Positions 23,317-34,341 of a stretch of DNA of 64,000 nt are shown here, in pieces. A model generated the notes under the pieces. That model did no database searches, was not told where the DNA came from, and saw only the letters and a program-made list of their open reading frames with translations. A program made the position numbers and the translations under genes. Position 1 is the stretch's first letter; the number at the start of each line of letters is the position of its first letter. This DNA is from Calliopum simillimum (Eukaryota > Arthropoda > Insecta > Diptera > Lauxaniidae): contig OX638370.1 of NCBI GenBank assembly GCA_951812925.1, positions 42,721,948 to 42,785,947 of the forward strand, written 5' to 3'.

Positions 23317-25016
23317 ATTCCCAGCAAATGCCGTTACTCATTTTATATGGAAAATGGGCTGCTGATTCCGAAAATCGAATTTTTTTTTTTTTATTTCGTG
23401 TCGTTTTCGAGATATCGGTCATTTTCGGTTTTTGGACCAAAAAAAAAGATAGTTCCATTAAAATACAAATATCTCAAGAACCAATGTTTGTATTTAAACA
23501 AATAATATGTCATATTAAAGGTAATTAAATTACCTACAAATCATATCCACATCACTTTTTGGTTGGTTCGTTAGTTTCGATGAAATAAACTGATTTCTAA
23601 AAAAAAAATTTTTTTTTTCGAAAAAATTAAGAAAAAATCAAATTCAACTTCAAATTTATACAAGAAGACATAACTTTTTTATAATATTTTTTTTTTTGTA
23701 TCATAGACTATATATTTGTGAAGAAAATAAGATATCATTTAAGAAAATCGATGGAAAAATGCAAAAGTTGTATACAATTCATTGATAAGTTACCAAAATG
23801 CGTTTTTCCCTATTTTTCCGTTTTTTTGTAATAAACTGTTCGAAAATTTGAAACTATTTGTAAAAGAAATTAGAAAATCCAAAAAATTCTTAAAGAAGGC
23901 ATTAAAAGGAAATACCCGTGCCTCGCCGTTTTTCCCTAGCACGTCAGATTTTTTTTTAATCGATTTTTGAAGTTTTTTAATCCACTGTACATGAAAAAAC
24001 AGAAATAACGCATTCTTGTGTTAAATCGATGAATTTAACTATATGATCCTTACATCTGAGGTGTATTATGTGTTCAGTAAACTTATGCAGGATACTGCGA
24101 GGAATATTTTTGTAGAAAATTTTAACCCTCTAAAACCCTCACATGTGGGTCATTTTGACCCCCACATGAAGGTCATTTTGACCTACATGTGGGGGTTTGA
24201 GAGGGTTAAAATTGTCTACAAAAATATTCCGCGTAGTATCCTGCATAAGTTTGCTGAAGACATGATACACCTCAGATGTAAGGATCATATAGTTAAATTC
24301 ATCGATTTAACACAAGAATGCGTTATTTCTGTTTTTTCATGTACAGTGGATTAAAAAACTTCAAAAATCGATTAAAAAAAAATCTGACGTGCTAGAGAAA
24401 AACGGCGAGGCACGGGTATTTCCTTTTAATGCCTTCTTTAAGAATTTTTTGGATTTTCTAATTTCTTTTACAAATAGTTTCAAATTTTCGAACAGTTTAT
24501 TACAAAAAAACGGAAAAATAGGGAAAAACGCATTTTGGTAACTTATCAATGAATTGTATACAACTTTTGCATTTTTCCATCGATTTTCTTAAATAGTATT
24601 TTATTTGCCTAACAAATTTATAGACTATGATATAAAAATACAAAATGATTTTTAAAATTTTTTTTTCTTGTAAAAATCTGCAGTTGATTTAGACATTTTT
24701 GTAATTTTTTCGGAAAAATATGCTCTTTTTTTCAGAAATCAATTTATTTCATCGAAACTAACAAACCAGCCAAAAAGTGACTTGAGTATCATTTGTAGAT
24801 AATTTAATTACCTTTAATATGACATATTATTTGTTTGAATACAAACATTGGTTCTTGAGATATTTGTATTTAAGTGGAACTATCTTTTTTTTTTGGTCCA
24901 AAAACCGAAAATGACCGATATCTCGAAAACGACACGAAATAAAAAAAAAAAAATGCAATTTTCGGAATCAGCAGCCCATTTTCCATATAAAATGAGCAAC
25001 GGCATTCGCTGGGAAA
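23317..25016. mobile_element. Foldback element G, near-perfect 0.85-kb arms
   Basis: A 1.7-kb palindrome: the left arm from TTCCCAGCAAATGCCGTT and the right arm to its complement agree at about 95% or better, with almost no unpaired loop. The tip (24121-24207) consists of GGTCATTTTGACC and CACATGTGGG repeats that are themselves palindromic. Each arm contains GGGCTGCTGATTCCGAAAAT. Flanks are A-rich, so no target duplication can be read with confidence. Two identical-looking 62-codon ORFs at 23782-23970 and 24361-24549 are just the same arm read twice. Confidence 0.88.
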
Positions 25017-25794
25017 AAAAATTTTAATCATTTGTTTGATAATTATCAAACAAAAAATAAAATTTGCCATCCTAAAACAAATGTGGTAGACACGAATAAA
25101 GTGACCAATTTTCACTCATTAATATCAACTGGTTAAAACCTTTTTATTAGGAACTTATAATGACTTAAGCATTCATTTTAGTTCAAGGAATAAAGATTGT
25201 AAGCATAAACTTCAAATCATCTCTTAACTTCAAGGAAGTAAGCGATTGAAAATTAGTTACTTTTATCGTTCGTCATACGTGATAAGGCTATTAGGCTTTA
25301 ATATGCGATTTATTCATAGCAATAACAACGAATATGATTATAACAATCTTAATAATTATTGATAACATAGTACAGCTTATAAATTATTAAAATTAAAATT
25401 AGATCTAAAACTGAGAGAAGATTATGAAAAGAAATATTGAAAGATTAAATGCTTTACGTTGTTTTTAGATAATACGCTTTTGATTGAAATTGGCAATCAA
25501 TTCCATAGTCTAATGGCGTTTACCAAAAATAGCCTGCTACTGCTTACAAAATTAAAGTGAGGAATTATAAAATTAAAAAAACCGAAGTTTTTCATATACA
25601 TAAGTAATGTGGTGTTTTTAAGTTTATCAAATTATGCGAAAAAATTCAATTTCTCGCCTTTAAATAGCACAAGACGTTACATCCAAAAAACTTATTAGTA
25701 TAAGCAGAGGTATGCTCATACGTAAGGCACTACTTATATTACGGGAATAGGAAATAATAACACACATTTTGAATTGAAAATGGCTCTATTGTTT
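25017..25794. other. No gene seen
   Basis: AT-rich sequence, low complexity near 25300-25440, no repeat ends or protein motif recognised. Confidence 0.35.
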
Positions 25795-26300
25795 TCAAAA
25801 TATTAATAAATTATGGGGTTTCTAACGACAACAAACGTTTTTTGCAACTAAATGTTCATGCAAAATGGAATGCATTGGAGTGTGCACAGATGCTTCTATC
25901 TTATAGTATGCCACATAACGATTTTTTATTATCAGTTCATGCACTGCATCGATGTTTTGAGGCAAAACAACCGATTTTGGACGACCTTCACGGAATTCGT
26001 CGGTGACCGAACTCCGACCACAATTAAATTCACTAAACCAACCATATACTATGGTTTTTGATGGTGCTTTATCGCCATGCAAAGAACTGAGTTCATCGAC
26101 ACATTCTTGTTGACATAATCCACGTCGAAAGTTTTGGAAAATAATCCAACGGAAACCTTTTCTTGAAATTTCCATTTTTTGGCCAAATTGATTTTAATAA
26201 CTCACTGGAAACAAAACAAATAGCACTTGTACATACATCAAAACGTTGTGTGTACGTTTATGCTAAAAAATATCAAACTTTATAATGGGGTTGCCAGATT
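25795..26300 (-). pseudogene. mariner transposase, N-terminal half
   Basis: The minus strand from ATG at 26175 gives the N-terminal helix-turn-helix region of a mariner transposase: FRRGLCQQECVDELSSLHGD, APSKTIVYGW, GRSSVTDEFREGRPKSVV and HSILHEHLVAKNVC. The usual CSRWIPHNL continues as CCR, stop, KPHNL, so a Trp codon is now a stop, and similarity ends near 25795. The DD34D catalytic half is missing. Upstream, to about 26300, lies a plausible 5' UTR and end sequence (on the minus strand TCTGGCAACCCCATTATAAA), which would be the terminal repeat region. The other end is lost. Confidence 0.85.
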
Positions 26301-26309
26301 TTAGCTATT

Positions 26310-26575
26310 GACATTAGAGTTGCCAGTTCCCGAAACATAAGTTGTAGTGCCCCTCGTACCTAGTCTTGCTATAGACAAAACAAGCAACGTTATTGAATGC
26401 AATCAGCAGTTTGTGATTAGATGCAGAGTCAAGATTACTATAAACGACTTTGAAATATGTAATTAATGGTACGATAAGCTGAAGGACTAATTTTCGTTTT
26501 GTTTCAATTGGTATGTACAATGCAGATCTTCTCAGATTGCGCAAAGTATATTTAAGTGTTTTTGCTGGTATTATT
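26310..26575 (-). pseudogene. LINE reverse transcriptase C-terminal remnant
   Basis: The minus-strand frame contains TLRNLRRSALYIPIETKRKL, VLQLIVPLITYFKVVYSNLD and SNHKLLIAFNNVACFVYSKT, typical of the segment after the palm in non-LTR reverse transcriptases of the jockey/CR1-like groups. It is a short isolated fragment directly upstream of the mariner relic, truncated at both sides. Catalytic motifs are not included. Confidence 0.7.
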
Positions 26576-27589
26576 TTTCTGATGCTGACTCAGATGCTGA
26601 TATTTTGGGGAACAAAAAGTAAATACTTTTTTTAGAGAATAAACTTACATTATTCTTTATTGAATAACAGTACAAATTAAAATTTATTTCGACAGAAATT
26701 GCAACTCAACATTAAATAAAACTCTGTACTTAATTAACAAATTTCAAACGCTACTGCTGATAAAGTTCCTCCAACATCAATGCAAAAAGCGTTATGTTTT
26801 AGCATATAATGCCTGATTAGGGTAGGTCCCACTTTGTTGTTGTTGTTTGCCTATTTGCATCAACTCTAAATTAAAAAAAAAAAAATATTATGTGTAAAAA
26901 GTTTACGATGAAGTAAATTGAAAACAGCTGATTCTGACGAAATTGTCACACTGGAAATGCAACCTTTGCAAGAGACAAGACAGAGCGAAATAGCGCGAGC
27001 GTAAAGTAAAATGAAAGTGCTTGAATATGAGAGTATGGAAATTGAGAGAAAATCAAAATTCCAGCAACGACAAAACTACAAATTGAATAAATTTTTATAA
27101 AAGAAACAAAACTCTTTGCAGTGTATAATATTTTAAAAAGAAATTTTGAAGTTGTAATAGATAAAAGATGAAAGAAATTATCGTATGTAGTTGTGTTAAA
27201 ACGATATTAAGCGCCCAAAACTATGCAACATAAAAAAGAACAATTCAACAATTGGGAGAGCGAGAGCGCAGCTTCCAGCTTTTGTGAATTGTCTAACAAA
27301 CAACGACAATAACGAAGATGATGGCAACGACGACTACGACGACAACAACGACGATGATACAATACAGCGCCCTCTATGCGCTATGCTCATTATGTTCGGC
27401 AACATTTTTCCGGTTGCCATACGCTGGCATTGCTTTTATCTCGGTCTCTAATTCGGCATCTTTAGCTGCTCTTCGTGATGCTGCCCGATGCTGTTGTGCC
27501 GATTATGCTTTTGCGTTGCGTTTAACGGTGTGTACCATAAAAATCTTTTAGTGAGAGTTTGCGATCCCGCGGGTACGGTCGAAACTTTC
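26576..27589. other. Unique DNA with GAGA-type motifs upstream of promoter candidate
   Basis: The 26930-27560 stretch is richer in G and C than most of the window, with GAGAGCGAGAGCGCAGC near 27256 and triplet-rich sequence (ACGACGACAACAACG) near 27320-27350. A 77-codon ORF at 27318-27551 has poly-Thr from that triplet run and no domain, so it is not called. Confidence 0.35.
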
Positions 27590-27980
27590 GGGATTTATAT
27601 TACGAGATTTTTTTCTGTCATTCGTGCGTGTGCCGCGTTGAAAGCTGAAAAGCAAAAGAAAAAAAAAGAAAAAGGAAAATTCTTTTTTATTGTTACTGAA
27701 GAATAAACAAATAAAATTTTTGCATTCGAAATGGAAAAAAGTTTTCAATGAAAAACAAAAGAGCATAAAAATGTGAAGATTTGCAAAAAAAAGTGGGTGC
27801 GCTGAAACTGAAAAAAAAGAGTTTTTAATTTTATGCCAATTGAAAGAAATAATTCTTCCATTTACTCAAGTGTCATTTTATCAATATATTTTTTGTTGTT
27901 CGCGTACACTACCGGTTGATATACATATTTAGCTGTATCTACAAGTTACTACCTACTACTCTACGCATCAAATGCCAAAA
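27590..27980 (+). promoter_or_regulatory. Possible RNA polymerase II promoter and 5' non-coding exon
   Basis: TTTATATTA near 27594-27602 is followed about 25 bp downstream by TCATTCGTGCGTGTG (27617 onward), a good TCAKTY initiator. A good donor-like AAAAGTAAGC lies at about 27975-27984, which could end a first non-coding exon. The next plus-strand exon candidate with matching style is at 41651. All of this is pattern recognition on one sequence; TATA-like text is frequent in AT-rich DNA. Confidence 0.28.
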
Positions 27981-28824
27981 GTAAGCTTGCCATTTCTTTT
28001 TCCGGTCCTTATTCACTTTAAAATTGTGTGCGTGTGTTTAAGTGCTCAATGTGACACCTAATTTAGAGAAAAAAAAAATTTATCGCAAAAGTAAGAAAAA
28101 TCGACACTACGCTATCTACACAGCCAGCAAAAGTTCCCAAGCTGACGCCGCCGCCACCTTTACTTTGCATCCCATAGTCGCTCATACATATGTCGGTCGT
28201 ACTATATACAATTGTATCTGCTGTTGTTACCTACATTGTATAATAATTTAAACGTTTTATTTTATTTTCAATGCTTAACAACTTTGAACTTGTCGTAGTA
28301 CGACTACAACAACAGCAACGTAATTTGTTAAAAAAGTGATTTTTTTTATGACTTTTATACTGCGCGCACCTCATAAGCATAATCCCAGTGTTTCGCATCC
28401 ATGAGATACTCGTTATTTTTGTAGGCACAATACAGTATGACAGACATTTATGAGATATTTCGCTAAACTTTTTTTCATGTTCTTCAGTTTAGCCTGATTT
28501 TTTGCTGTTTTTTGCTCTTTATGCTGCCGCACGTACTTTGTGTTCTTTTTATTGTTTTAAATCAAATTTAATGTGAATTTTATTCGATATTTAACAGATA
28601 CGTGCAGATTTATGTTTGAAATTTTTGCATAATTTAGTAACTTTTAAATTAAGGTACATACTTACATCCATATTGGGTGCAAATTTGAACAAAATTAAGT
28701 TGAAGTAGGAAATATGGGCACATAAAAATTGCATGTACTACAATTTTTAACTCACACTCGATTGCTGCTGAAAGACGGGAACAGCATTACTTTTTATTTT
28801 GGTCTTACTATATATATATCTTCT
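27981..28824. other. Unique non-coding DNA
   Basis: Mixed-composition DNA to about 28430, then AT-rich. Short ORFs at 28042-28251 and 28231-28428 have no domains. No repeat ends were recognised. Confidence 0.35.
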
Positions 28825-29203
28825 CTATTCAAATAGAAAACACTAAGAGCTGATTTCACAATGTTCAGTTAAGCCTTAACTGGAACTTAGAATTTCATAC
28901 AAAAGTGTGGAATATAAGTCAGTTTTTTCTAAATTTGAGTTGTTTGGTATTTTTGGTCCAAAATATTAGTCTTCATATTGATAAAACCTATTGAGTCATA
29001 TCTATGTCAAATTTAAATTAACATAATGTACTTAAAACTTGAAAAACTGACTTAGGGCCGTTTTCACAATCTCCAGTTAAAATTTAACTTCCAGATAAAT
29101 AAAAATTTTGTATTGAATTTTATGTCAAAGTGCCAGTTTAAGTTCCATTTCAGGCTTAACTGAACATTGTGAAACCGGCCCTTAGTGTTTTTCACTTGAA
29201 TAG
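28825..29203. mobile_element. Compound palindrome H (379 bp)
   Basis: Outer ends CTATTCAAATAGAAAACACT and the complement of CTATTCAAGTGAAAAACACT. Inside lie inverted copies of GGGCCGGTTTCACAATGTTC (right) and GAGCTGATTTCACAATGTTC (left), plus a third, partial copy GGGCCGTTTTCACAATCTCC at about 29055. The 29053-29182 segment is a separable MITE of about 130 bp. The centre resembles the small element at 37446-37654, so H is likely one MITE family with a second inserted in it. Confidence 0.65.
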
Positions 29204-29377
29204 AAATGATATGTTTCACTGGCTTTCTACGGTTTGTATCGAATTTAATTCAGTGTCTTTCAACTTTGTGTTTACACGGGGCGCCCAGAGGCTCAAAATT
29301 TCTCTATTCTGTATTGTTGTAATCGGCTTCTTTATGTTGCACTTAGTGAAAAATGCTGAACTGCAAAATTATGGAAA

Positions 29378-29879
29378 AATACTTAATAATTTTTCCGGGT
29401 CAAATTAAATTAAAAACCTTTTTGTTTTTAATTTTTATTATATTATTCCAATATTTCAATTTCCTTTGGAAGTCATCTTCAGGGAAAAAATAAAAATATT
29501 AAAAACTTAAAAACCTAATTTTTGACAACAAAAAATCACAATATCTAAAAAAGACCACATTGAACAACAAAAAAGTTTAAAAATATTGCACTATGAAAAT
29601 ATTGCACTGTTTTGTCAGCCTTTCTGTTATCCAAACAGTGCAATATTTTCATAGTGCAATATTTTTAAACTTTTTTGTTGTTCAATGTGTGTCTTTTTTA
29701 AATGTTGTGATTTTTTGCTGTCAAAAATTAAGTTTTTAAGTTTTTAATATTTTTATTTTTTCCCTGAAGATGACTTCCAAAGGAAGTCGAAATATTGGCA
29801 TAATATACAATAATAAAATTAAAAACAAAAAGGTTTTTAATTTAATTTGACCTCGAGCCCGGAAAAATTATTAAGTATT
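29378..29879. mobile_element. Palindrome I (502 bp) with hammerhead-like motif in its arms
   Basis: Ends ACTTAATAATTTTTCCGGG and complement; near the centre each arm has CAGTGCAATATTTTCATAGT. Arms are about 240 bp. Weak inverted similarity extends outwards (ACTTAGTGAAAA at 29341 and its complement near 30030), so I may lie within an older palindrome. Each arm has the CTGAAGAT stem GAAA motif, intact in the right arm and decayed in the left. Confidence 0.7.
29764..29808 (+). other. Hammerhead-ribozyme-like fold (non-canonical)
   Basis: CTGAAGA at 29764-29770, one extra T, a perfect 7-bp stem GACTTCC/GGAAGTC closed by AAA, then GAAA at 29789-29792. The GAAA is followed by a 5-bp hairpin ATATT-GGCAT-AATAT and then an A. 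This is the order of the CUGANGA, stem II, GAAA, stem III, UH hammerhead core. The inserted U before stem II and the poor pairing next to the core in stem I argue against activity. A second CTGATGAT stem GAAA motif lies at 29936-29964 and a third at 44292-44320. Confidence 0.35.
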
Positions 29880-29935
29880 AAATAAATAAGGTCATTACAT
29901 CAATAAATATTATGGAAAAATGTTAAAAACTTTTC

Positions 29936-29964
29936 CTGATGATGGCTTAAAAATTAAGCCGAAA
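29936..29964 (+). other. Second CTGATGAT-stem-GAAA motif
   Basis: CTGATGA, an extra T, a perfect 7-bp stem GGCTTAA/TTAAGCC with an AAA loop, then GAAA. The architecture is the same as at 29764 but the stem sequence differs completely, so the stem has covaried. No clear stem III follows. Confidence 0.35.
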
Positions 29965-30421
29965 ATAAAAATACTTAAAAACATTTCTTTTGGTTTTATT
30001 TGTACGGCTGTAGCTCAGCCTTTTCACTAAGTATTACTCTATTCTAATATATTGAATTCAAGTTTATAATAGAAAAGCTGAGTGGATGAACTTGTTAAAA
30101 AAAATTTCAAAGATATTGAGAAATTTGGGTGAAAGTACAGTTTAAGATAAGCACTAAATATTTCACGTTCATGGGTTGTTCCAATTATTCTAACAATTGA
30201 AAAAACTTTTTTTTATTTTGTTCAGGTTATTTTTTTTTTTTTTGCTCTTTTGATAAATAAAATTTCTCAAATTTTGAGACTAAAAAGTCTCTCCAAGCTA
30301 AAATCAAACTTTGATGGCATTAATTTCAAACCAAAAGTATTAAAATTGGAGCTGAGAATATTTCAACACTTTTCTTGGATTTATTTTAAAACTAAAAATG
30401 ATTAGTTTTTTGAATTACTAC

Positions 30422-30482
30422 CGGAATAAATTTCAAACTTTTTTGGAATAAATTTCAAACTTTTTTGGAATAAATTTTGAAT
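30422..30482. repeat. 23-bp tandem repeat, about 2.5 copies
   Basis: GGAATAAATTTCAAACTTTT plus TTT repeated twice and a partial third copy, in otherwise AT-rich unique sequence. Confidence 0.8.
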
Positions 30483-33382
30483 TTAATACCAAAACAGTTT
30501 CTTCTTACCTAGCAGTGATAAATATATGAAATCAACAACAAAACCTAATTTTGTTTCCTGATTGCCTTATTAACTCAGAATATGCACTTGAGGCACATTT
30601 TTGACTTTGAATTGTTGCTGATTTATGAATCAAACTCCTTGATTTTCAGTTCGTATTATTTTTGAAGATAAAAAAATTATTTTTGTTTCAATTTAAAAAA
30701 AATTGCCTTATCAAGTCAAAGTGTCCCCTAAGGCAAATATAAAATTTATTAAATTCCTTATATTTGCTTCTGAGGCACATTCTGGTTTGATCGAAGTGTA
30801 TCGTGATTTAATTGGTATAAAATTCTACACTATAATTCGTCTCCTCAATACAACAAAATACTTACTAAAATTTTTTAGTTTTAAGATAATTCAATTTTAA
30901 ATTTTTGGAAATTTGAATTCACACTCATTTCAGACTTTTCTAGTTTTGTTTTTCTCACAATGGTTACACATTATAGTTCTCTGCTTTGAGCACATAACAG
31001 ATCCTGAAAAACAATGGTTGAGGAGTTACCTAGTTGTAGTATTGAAGTGATATTAGCAGCAAATAGTTTGGGTGTAATATTCAAACAAAATTATAATGAA
31101 TACAAACCTTAAGTTTATACTTTATCCTCAAACTTTTTGCTGTGTGGTACTGTTCTGAATAACTTTTCTTTGTTCCATTTTTCGAAATTCGCAAAACCAA
31201 CGGAATTATTGGAGTAATTCCATAATTCCTTTATGGACTTATTCCTCTTTCAAAAATTAACGGTAAAAACAACTTCACCTGTTTTGCAAATTTTGAAAGT
31301 GGAACTAAAAAAATTTGCTCAGAATAGTTCCAGGAATCTTACATTTTCCCAGTATACCTATCTATTTCATAAGTTTAATTTTTCTCTCTTAAATTGCAAA
31401 GTTTTTCCGCAAAAATATAACTTAGATGCATGTACTATAATTCAATGAGGTACTTTTTCACACGAGAACCTGAAGATTCCGGGTCTTTTTACCATCAGAC
31501 AAGATTTCGACTAAAACCTACTACGGTTTTAAACGTACAATTTCAAATTATTTTATTGCTAATCTTTCATATACATACTTACATAAATTATTTTTCTTTT
31601 AATTTATACGTGATGGTTTCATTTTTTATTTTTAGATAACCAAGTGGCTTAAAGGAATTTATAACAATCTTTAGTGCAATATCTTTTCAAGATTGTTTAT
31701 AGCTGCTATATTCTGAAAAAAAAAAAAATGTTTTTGTTTAGTTTTTTTAGCATTTATTTATTTTGTAATTTTCAAAAGATTTAATATATATTAATAGTTT
31801 TATGCAATTTATATCCCATATCATTATAAGACATAATTAATTAAACTGTACAAGTTTATTATGTTAAACGAGTTGAAATAAAAAAAAAAAAAAGATGCTG
31901 ACTAATCAGGAAAAAATAATTATTCTGTTTTTTGACTCCCAACTTATTATCTTTGATCAAATAGTTTACAAAAAAAAATAATTTCCATTCGGAACTAGGG
32001 GCTAGTCAATATTTTTAGTTTTAAGTATTTTGGTTCTTCACACTTATGAAATGCATTGAGCTATAACTTTGTTAAAAATAAGGTTCTATTTCATGAACAA
32101 TAGAAAAAAATTGCTTTTTCCATACAAAATAACAAAGGACCAACGATTTGTAGATTTATTCAAGGTGTTGTTTCTCCTACACGAAAAAAACTTCTTAGTT
32201 CTCTACATTTCATATTAGGCATTCAAAGTTATAATTTTCTGCATACTAGATTTATATTAATCATTTATATTAATCACACAAGGATTTTGTCTTGGGCCTG
32301 CCGAAAGTACTCGTCCATTTATTTAATACAAAGGGCGAAAAATTTCATATATTTTGATGAAAAAGGTAAGAGTTGATAATAATTTCCACAAATCGGTTGA
32401 ATAATGATGGAACTACGGCTGATCAATTTTTACACACATGTCACATACCCTTTCAAGTAAAAATCAAATTTTTGGAATTTATTTTTTTTTTTTATATTTT
32501 GCCAAAAGTTTCTTTTAAGACAAAAAACAGAAATTAAAATAAATGCTCATTTGAAGTTTATATGACCTACAGCGTGTAAACTCAAAAAAAAAAATTTTAA
32601 ATAAAATATTTTTGAGATATGTAGACCCTCATATGACGCTTTCTAACTCAAATTTTTCGAAATTTGCAGTTAGGTTCTCAGATTTTTATAAAAATTCACA
32701 GAGCTATTCTTAGTGCTCAGTATAAAGACCTCTCGATATTAGTTTTGGCGAAAATTTTTTTTGCAAGTAACGGGTAAGGAACTTCAGAGTATCAAAGTAG
32801 TGTTTTTGCGAAAAATCGTTCAATTTTTTTTTAAATTGTGACAATTTTTTTATTGTTTGTTTCGGATTCTTGTAACTTTTCAAATGTTATTTTGACTTCC
32901 ATTTTTAAATTTGAAAAATTTTGAAAATTTACTTAAATTAGTTGGATGAAAAACAAACGTTTCGTAGAAGATCTGTTTTGAGAGGTTGTGAGAGCCACGG
33001 GAATTGCTTTGATTTACACCTATTAGGTGGCCAAAAAAAAAAAATTTCTTAGTAGAAGAATGTAACTTCTATTGCTTAGAAAATACAAGGTATACAAAAA
33101 ACCAATATTTCCTATATAAATCATAAGAATATTGACGAAATGACGGCCATGTTTTGAAAATTAAAAATTAATTTTCCCAAAAAAATGTTTCTTTTTTTTC
33201 TGAAATTTTTTTATGAAAAACTTTTGAAAGGTGGATAAAAACTTATGTTTTTCAAAAAATTTCTTTAAAATTTTATATGAAAAAAAAAAACAACTGGTTT
33301 CAATCCGATTTATTGAAATGTAATTCCGACGAGGTGTTCAATATGGAAACGTAGCGTACAAGCAAAATTCTTAAAATGTTGC
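30483..33382. other. 2.9 kb AT-rich DNA, no gene
   Basis: No ORF above about 70 codons with any domain. The 32400-33300 part has foldback-like phrases (TTTTTGAGATATGTAGACCC, CATATGACGCTTTCTAACTC) but I could not find a matching second arm, so it may be an eroded foldback. Confidence 0.35.
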
Positions 33383-33450
33383 AGTGTAGAGTATTTAACT
33401 TTTTGCCAGGCCAAAGGTTATACCCTTACTACTTTTTTTCAACTTCTGAC
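33383..33450 (-). repeat. Inverted DINE-like terminal fragment
   Basis: GTGTAGAGTATTTAACTTTT, GCCAGGCCAAAGGTTATACC and CTTACTACTTTTT are the reverse complement of the left end of the element at 14285-15215, with few differences. This shows that the GGCCTGGCCT segment is a real family terminus. Confidence 0.7.
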
Positions 33451-34339
33451 GGCAACAATTTTTTTAGTTTATATTCGCGCGGAAGTAAATCGTGATTTCG
33501 GATTTGTCATTTTATCTGAAAACTGAAACGTGATGGAAAAATTTTATTAATGCAGTCGTATTACATATGTTCATAGCTAGGATTAATAATTGCATACACT
33601 GAACTTAGATAATTTTAAAAATATTTATTAACTTCAGTATTGTTAATAGAAGAATCACAAAAAAATTTTACTATTAGGTTTTTGTCACGTTAAATTAACA
33701 TCTTTAAAGTATTTTCCATAAATACTTATCACGAAATATTTTTTCCACTAAAGTTGATTATTTTCAAAAAAAAAAAAATAAAGAATTTGATGATTTTGTT
33801 TTATTAAAAAGCTTCGAAAAATTTTAGAAAAATTGTACTCTGAAGATTTAAAATTGTTGTCATTGATAAAAAAAACAAAAAAAAAAAACAAAAATTGTTT
33901 TATGGGGTTGCCCAAAAATAAAGAAAAAAAAAACATAATGAGAACAACGAAGCAACACCTTACATCCACAAGCTCAAATTGACAAATAGACAAGTTGTCT
34001 AAACAAATTAATACAATTAAAATTGAAACGAAACCATAAAATAAAAAACTTAAATAAAAACACTTAAAATTTTTTCTTTTTGAAAGTTAATTCTTCATAT
34101 ATTTCTAATTTTTGATTCACTTCTTTAACCTGCAATAATATAAATTAATCCATGACATAAAGGAAGACAACTGAAAAGTGGCACTAACAATAGTGTGGCT
34201 TTGGGCTTAGTACCAACTAGCAACATATTTAAAAAAAACTATTTTTTTAAAAAGAACCGTTTGCGGACAATTTTCCGAATCAGTTTTTTCAATCCATTTT
34301 TCTCTATGTATGCTTTCACAAATTATAATTTTCTCAATA
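33451..34339. other. No gene seen
   Basis: Very AT-rich; an 81-codon minus ORF at 33748-33993 is low-complexity Phe/Lys and is not called. Confidence 0.35.
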
Positions 34340-34341
34340 TA

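Noticed and set aside
23782..24549. Two near-identical 62-codon ORFs (23782-23970 plus, 24361-24549 minus)
   Set aside because: Same sequence read from the two arms of palindrome G; no domain and low complexity.
27318..27551. 77-codon ORF starting MMATTTTTTTTTM
   Set aside because: The N-terminus is a translated ACG/ACA repeat and the rest has no domain; it lies just upstream of the promoter candidate.
29764..29808. Calling an active hammerhead ribozyme
   Set aside because: Extra U between CUGANGA and stem II, and mismatches in stem I beside the core; kept only as a hammerhead-like motif.
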